From Glandiceps talaboti (taxonomy: Eukaryota; Hemichordata; Enteropneusta; Spengelidae), in contig NC_135567.1 of NCBI RefSeq assembly GCF_964340395.1, positions 10,289,484-10,299,483 on the forward strand: a stretch of 10,000 nucleotides of DNA, in the 5' to 3' direction. The position numbers and the translations under genes are program-made. Shown one piece after another: positions 7,086 through 10,000 of this stretch. The notes under the pieces are model-generated. The model did no database searches, was not told the origin of the DNA, and saw nothing but the letters and a program-made list of their open reading frames with translations. How positions within the stretch are numbered: position 1 is the first letter of the stretch; every line of letters begins with the position of its first letter.

Positions 7086-7160
7086 TCCCGGTCTATTCGT
7101 ACCTATTCCACTGGCACAGCTTTCATCCACACTTCAGTCCATAACTGGAACTGACTCCCA
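7086..7160 (+). pseudogene. LINE reverse transcriptase ORF C-terminus, upstream fragment
   Basis: Frame 3 reads SRSIRTYSTGTAFIHTSVHN and then WN-stop-LP. The pattern R-x-Y-x(n)-F-x(4)-V-x-x-W-N-x-L-P is the well-known conserved tail of the ORF2 protein of many non-LTR retrotransposons (CR1/L2/Jockey-like clades), where W-N-S-L-P follows the reverse transcriptase domain. Here the Ser codon of WNSLP is replaced by TGA (7152-7154), and another stop lies at 7083-7085, so it is dead. The reading continues in the fragment at 7522 after an interruption of about 360 bases that contains MITE copy b. The assignment rests on a short motif and on the matching downstream part. Confidence 0.55.
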
Positions 7161-7162
7161 TG

Positions 7163-7528
7163 CATCGACAGTGTACAACTGCAGACACAAGACCGTGGAA
7201 GAACAAAACCTGTTGCTAACAGATAAAGTAAACAACTGAATTGGATTAATAACACTTGGCACAGCATGTTGGAACAGCAGAGACTTGTATTTTACATGAT
7301 GGTTTGATAAGAATATTTTATGTCCTTTTTATGTGTACATGAAATGCCAGGGGAACTGGATATTTGTTTTGTGAAGGTAAACTATTATGTAGAGTGTCAA
7401 TAAAACTGTTCTTATCAAATGATGGAATGTAATACAAATTTCTGTACTTCGAACATGCTATGCCAAGTGTTATTCATCCAATTCAGTTGTTTACTTTCCC
7501 TGTTTGTAGCAGCTTCCATTTGTGTACG
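7163..7528. mobile_element. MITE, copy b, inserted in the LINE tail
   Basis: Nearly perfect inverted repeats of about 55 bases define the core at 7213-7513. The left arm AAAGTAAACAACTGAATTGG (7225-7244), then AATAACACTTGGCA and AGCATGTT, are mirrored exactly in the right arm (7452-7497) apart from single substitutions. The interior matches copy a at 3640-3957, including GAAATGCCAGGGGAAC. The outer limits given here are set by a possible 8-base target duplication, CTCCCATG (7155-7162) and CTCTCATG (7529-7536), with 7 of 8 identical. An 8-bp duplication would fit the hAT superfamily, but the outermost bases are poorly mirrored, so that class is tentative. There is no transposase. The arms are much better preserved than in copy a, implying a younger insertion. 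Confidence 0.75.
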
Positions 7529-7671
7529 CTCTCATGTCTGAAGTTGTAGTTGGAGGGATCAACAATGGTGTTCAGTCTTTCAAGAACCGTGTGCACAAAC
7601 ATCTTTCAGCACGCTGGAGTAACAGAAGATACCCTGATATACCCCTAAGCTGCTGTCAACCACTGCTTTGA
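7522..7671 (+). pseudogene. LINE reverse transcriptase ORF C-terminus, downstream fragment
   Basis: Frame 1 is open to TGA at 7669-7671 and reads LMSEVVVGGINNGVQSFKNR, continuing VHKHLSARWSNRRYPD. Known non-LTR ORF2 tails follow WNSLP with a [D/S]-E-V-V segment and then V-x-x-F-K-x-R-[L/V]-[D/H]-K-[H/Y], which is exactly this order. Placed after the fragment ending WN-x-LP at 7160, it completes the expected tail with little or nothing missing, so the two parts were once contiguous. About 15-20 residues after the FKNR motif is a normal distance to the natural stop. The sequence after the stop is probably the 3' untranslated end of the element, to roughly 7760. Clade cannot be fixed from this much sequence. 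Confidence 0.65.
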
Positions 7672-8012
7672 CTCACGAGGTTGATTTCATATAGTGCTTT
7701 TCTGCCAATATCTGTGGATGACGTGGTCATGTCATATGAGCCATTGTTCAATTAAGTAAGCATTTTAATTTTTTTTTAAGTTGATCTGAACTAGTCATTA
7801 ATTTAATCTAATCGACAGTTTAAATGTTAAACCTGTGTTCGATACAGAGGTTCAAGATGATTCGGTATGATTAATATAAAAAAAAATCATTTAATTTAGT
7901 CTCATGACTACATTTTGAGCGGTGATGTTTGAAGATGTTTTTTTATTAGATTTGGCTCGAACATATATGATGAGATTTAGATTTCAATTTATGCAGTTTA
8001 TTTTATTTATCT
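7672..8012. other. AT-rich spacer, probable LINE 3' end then unique sequence
   Basis: The first about 90 bases may be the LINE 3' UTR; no clear poly-A or terminal microsatellite marks its end, though T-rich tracts occur at 7766-7778. Beyond that I see only A/T runs (for example 7878-7887) and no gene. Confidence 0.4.
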
Positions 8013-8369
8013 TTAAAGGCCCACAGGCAGAGTTTCTACATTTTTGACCGTCAATTTTTCCTGCATATTGACAAGATACTTTCATGTTCTACTTATTATA
8101 GTATACTTATGTATCACTTACAATGGACTGAACTCAAATCTGGTATTATATACCTTATAAAAGATAACGTCATCGATGACGTAATTTTTATACGCATTAA
8201 AAATGTTGAGGAAATTCATACTATAAAGTCAACAGTTCTAACAATGTCAGAAGACACATTTAACGTTAAAGAAGGCATGCATTGGCATTAATATTACACT
8301 TGATTAGTTTAATCTAAAAGTATTTTCACTTGAGTAAAAAGCTTCTAATCTCAGCTTGTGCCACTTTAA
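8013..8369. mobile_element. Possible TTAA-flanked MITE with central palindrome
   Basis: The left end TTAAAGGCCCACAGGCAGAG (8013-8032) resembles the reverse complement of the right end, TTAAAGTGGCACAAGCTGAG (8369 back to about 8350), and weaker pairing continues for about 15 more bases. TTAA at both edges could be a piggyBac-type target duplication. Near the middle is a perfect 16-bp palindrome (8167-8182). A plus-strand frame is open from 7974 to 8291; its first ATG (8109) gives 60 codons of mixed, protein-like composition with no family that I recognise. The frame being open for about 105 codons in AT-rich DNA is mildly unusual. I favour a small element, but an exon cannot be ruled out. Confidence 0.35.
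8167..8182. promoter_or_regulatory. 16-bp palindrome with paired CRE half-sites
   Basis: ACGTCATCGATGACGT is perfectly self-complementary and carries TGACG half-sites facing each other around ATCGAT. The flanks (TATAAAAG on the left, TTTTTATA on the right) extend an imperfect inverted repeat to about 45 bases. It could be a bZIP factor site or simply the centre of a foldback element. Confidence 0.35.
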
Positions 8370-8831
8370 TATATTCAAGTCGCCTTTGTAGAGTTTGATT
8401 AAAACCATACCAATCTAGTTGACAATGTCTATTTCAATTTGAGCCAAACTTGAATCGAATTTGCTCCTTTTATTTTCGTTAATTTGAATCCAGTAATAGA
8501 AAGAATTATTGGACGACATGGCATTCCTGTGGGCTAGTCTTTGTAAATGGAGTGAGACTTTGTAATAAAATGTGGTCATAATTTATCTCTTGATGTAAGA
8601 CAAAGACGACAGTAACAATTTAAATCGTGCAAAATAACGGCCCAAAAAACAATAAACGATGTCCCCGACAGTCGTAAATTTAAAGCCCATGTTTAAACTG
8701 CAGTAATCATGTCAGGCGTGTAGCTATGTTTTATGGTTGTTAACTTCGTCAAATCCAATGCTGGGTTCCATGGAATGCAAATGTCATGGTTATGTCACAT
8801 CATTTTATTAATATTGTGATTTCGCGTTTAC
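8370..8831. other. Unique AT-rich sequence, no gene
   Basis: No ORF above about 50 codons, no tandem or inverted repeat and no RNA gene were recognised here. Confidence 0.5.
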
Positions 8832-8845
8832 GTTTCCATAGTAAC
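8832..8845. promoter_or_regulatory. RFX X-box motif (candidate)
   Basis: GTTTCCATAGTAAC fits every position of the X-box consensus GTHNYYATRRNAAC, the imperfect palindrome bound by RFX transcription factors, including those that switch on ciliary genes in animals. X-boxes of ciliary genes usually lie within a few hundred bases of a start codon. No convincing coding exon lies nearby, so it may belong to a promoter with its exon outside the window or be a chance match. Confidence 0.3.
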
Positions 8846-9047
8846 ACCCTCTTGTTATCAATCAGTAGTAAGTACTAAGGTAATATGCGTTCATCTATTT
8901 TATGGGTGATGTCAGCTGAATATTAGAGTGAGTTGTTGCAAATTATTGCGTTATTCTCCATCTGTTACGGTAATACGACACTCCATTGCTCTATTAATAC
9001 AAAAGAACAAAAAGGCATGCGTGTAATCTTAGCTGACTTTAGGGTTT

Positions 9048-9077
9048 ACTGTCATTACGGTGGTGGTTAATGACAGT
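9048..9077 (+). repeat. Short hairpin, 10-bp stem
   Basis: ACTGTCATTA (9048-9057) pairs perfectly with TAATGACAGT (9068-9077) across a ten-base G-rich loop. It overlaps the ATG of the 78-codon frame at 9070-9306. It is isolated: no T tract follows and there is no transcript evidence. Probably chance or the remnant of a small element. Confidence 0.4.
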
Positions 9078-9306
9078 TTTACTACTAGTTAAGAAGGTTA
9101 CCACAGTCAAGAAATTTACAAACTTAGCCGGGGATTTGTCGCTGTACGAATGTGAACATCCCTGTAACGTATTAAAATACTCGCTACGGTACACACTATT
9201 ATGGGGTGTACAGAATGATCAAGTGTACACAACTGCGACGAATCCGACCCTCCACCATCTGGGTAAGAAATCCAACGATTCTATTACGTTCAACAGAAAT
9301 GTATGA
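9070..9306 (+). CDS. Unrecognised 78-codon open frame, doubtful
   Basis: The frame starts at ATG 9070 and stops at TGA 9304-9306, only a few bases before the repeat copy at 9309. The product has a hydrophobic, Lys-rich start (MTVLLLVKKVTTVKKF) and an ordinary mixed composition after that, with two Cys in YECEHPC. It is too short and featureless to assign. It lacks splice-site support that I can see, and overlaps other frames on the minus strand. Listed because it is the only non-repeat frame of this size in the right-hand third; chance is the likeliest explanation. Confidence 0.12.
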   Translation: MTVLLLVKKVTTVKKFTNLAGDLSLYECEHPCNVLKYSLRYTLLWGVQNDQVYTTATNPTLHHLGKKSNDSITFNRNV

Positions 9307-9308
9307 AT

Positions 9309-9646
9309 TAAAAAATACCGCCAATGGCGTTGTAGCACAACTGTAGTTTTTAAAAATGTTTATCCACATGGTAGTCCATGCTAACAATGTGTTCATTTGC
9401 TGAATGACTATCCAGTTGCCTATCCAACCATGTTGTTATCTTTGCAATATTTGTGATCATTTGGCTGTTGCTATGGGCATGGTCTTGTTGCTAGGCACAT
9501 TTGCATACATTTTTTAAATGTTTATCCATTTGACCAAAAATGAACATTTTTACACCAAATTTGCATATCACTCATCGAATCTTTGTATGCTTCATATTTC
9601 TTCGTCCATACATCCCTGGATGCATTCCCATTAAATTTCAGCCTAA
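9309..9646 (+). mobile_element. Composite element, copy 2, truncated and internally short
   Basis: AAAAAATACCGCCAATGGCG at the left edge and TAGCACAACTG (9333-9343) match copy 1 at a constant offset of 7133. The first array unit (9356-9517) is 162 bases against 163 in copy 1. After only one unit, the sequence passes at about 9530 into array B (TTTGACCAAAAATGAAC), matching copy 1 from about 3043, and stops matching at about 9646, one word into the next unit (AAATTTCAGCC). The second to sixth A units, most of array B, the microsatellite and the 3' hairpin end are all missing. It is in the same orientation as copy 1. Confidence 0.85.
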
Positions 9647-10000
9647 TGTGGCATATCATAGGATTAGCCATATTTATGCGTTTTGCGATGACGAGGGTGG
9701 GTGGAAGTTTTTAAAAAAATGACAAGTAGAAGTAAAAACGAGTAAAGAAGTTAAGTTGAACAGATGCAACTAACTCGTGCAATCAGACCAGATCACATTG
9801 ATAAATATAACTACATTTTTTATTGGTGTGGCCACTTTTCAACTAAACCTCTGGCATGAATTCATGTTATTTATTTCTCATACCAATCCAAAATAAGTCG
9901 AAATGATTGTATGAAAATTTTGTAGATTTCTTTTCAAAAATTATCACGAGCAACTAACTGTTTCTAATTCAATGATCATATCCTCGTGTAGTCTCAGACT
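9647..10000. other. Unique AT-rich sequence, no gene
   Basis: Nothing was recognised. A 12-bp palindrome, CATGAATTCATG, lies at 9855-9866, and GCAACTAACT occurs twice (about 9766 and 9951). Neither is clearly more than chance. Confidence 0.5.

Noticed and set aside
7801-7860. Possible tRNA from a GGTTC/TTCGAT-like B-box word near 7838-7855
   Set aside because: No A box at the right distance and no acceptor stem pairing could be found.

Overview
The window looks like intergenic or intronic DNA from a eukaryote, most likely a marine invertebrate animal. It is AT-rich and carries many long microsatellites and minisatellites. I found several short non-autonomous transposon-like elements and a decayed non-LTR retrotransposon tail. 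There is no intact gene, no operon organisation and no rRNA. I did not recognise a tRNA. I cannot name the species: the repeat styles (tandem cores plus a microsatellite inside a small transposon) recall bivalve, lancelet, brachiopod and hemichordate genomes, but that is an impression and not a match.

Layout. 1-668: no supported feature. 669-818: foldback inverted repeat. 998-1209: ACACC/ACAAC pentamer satellite. 1894-2165 (minus strand): relic of a tandem Cys/His peptide repeat. 2180-3600: about 1.4 kb composite element with an 11-bp inverted repeat, two tandem arrays, a CA/GACA microsatellite and a terminal hairpin. A shorter same-orientation copy lies at 9309-9646. 3640-3957 and 7213-7513: two copies of one MITE family. 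4529-5119: three diverged copies of a roughly 50-bp segment, the first two flanking a 200-bp TATG microsatellite. 5422-6000: degenerate repeats of about 52-66 bp carrying CCCGCC (E2F-like) motifs. 6411-7025: nested satellite of GGTTT/GATTT pentamers with a repeated anchor. 7086-7160 and 7522-7671: two parts of the C-terminus of a LINE reverse transcriptase ORF, split by the second MITE. 8013-8369: possible TTAA-flanked element with a CRE-containing palindrome. 8371-10000: mostly unique AT-rich sequence, with an RFX X-box match at 8832 and the second composite-element copy.

Nothing here forms a pathway. The biology is repeat turnover: nested insertion, array expansion and contraction, and decay of coding relics. 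The observations most worth checking are the Cys/His repeat relic, the Helentron-like structure of the composite element, the MITE inserted into the LINE tail, and the E2F-motif repeat array. I see no sign of a new functional system.
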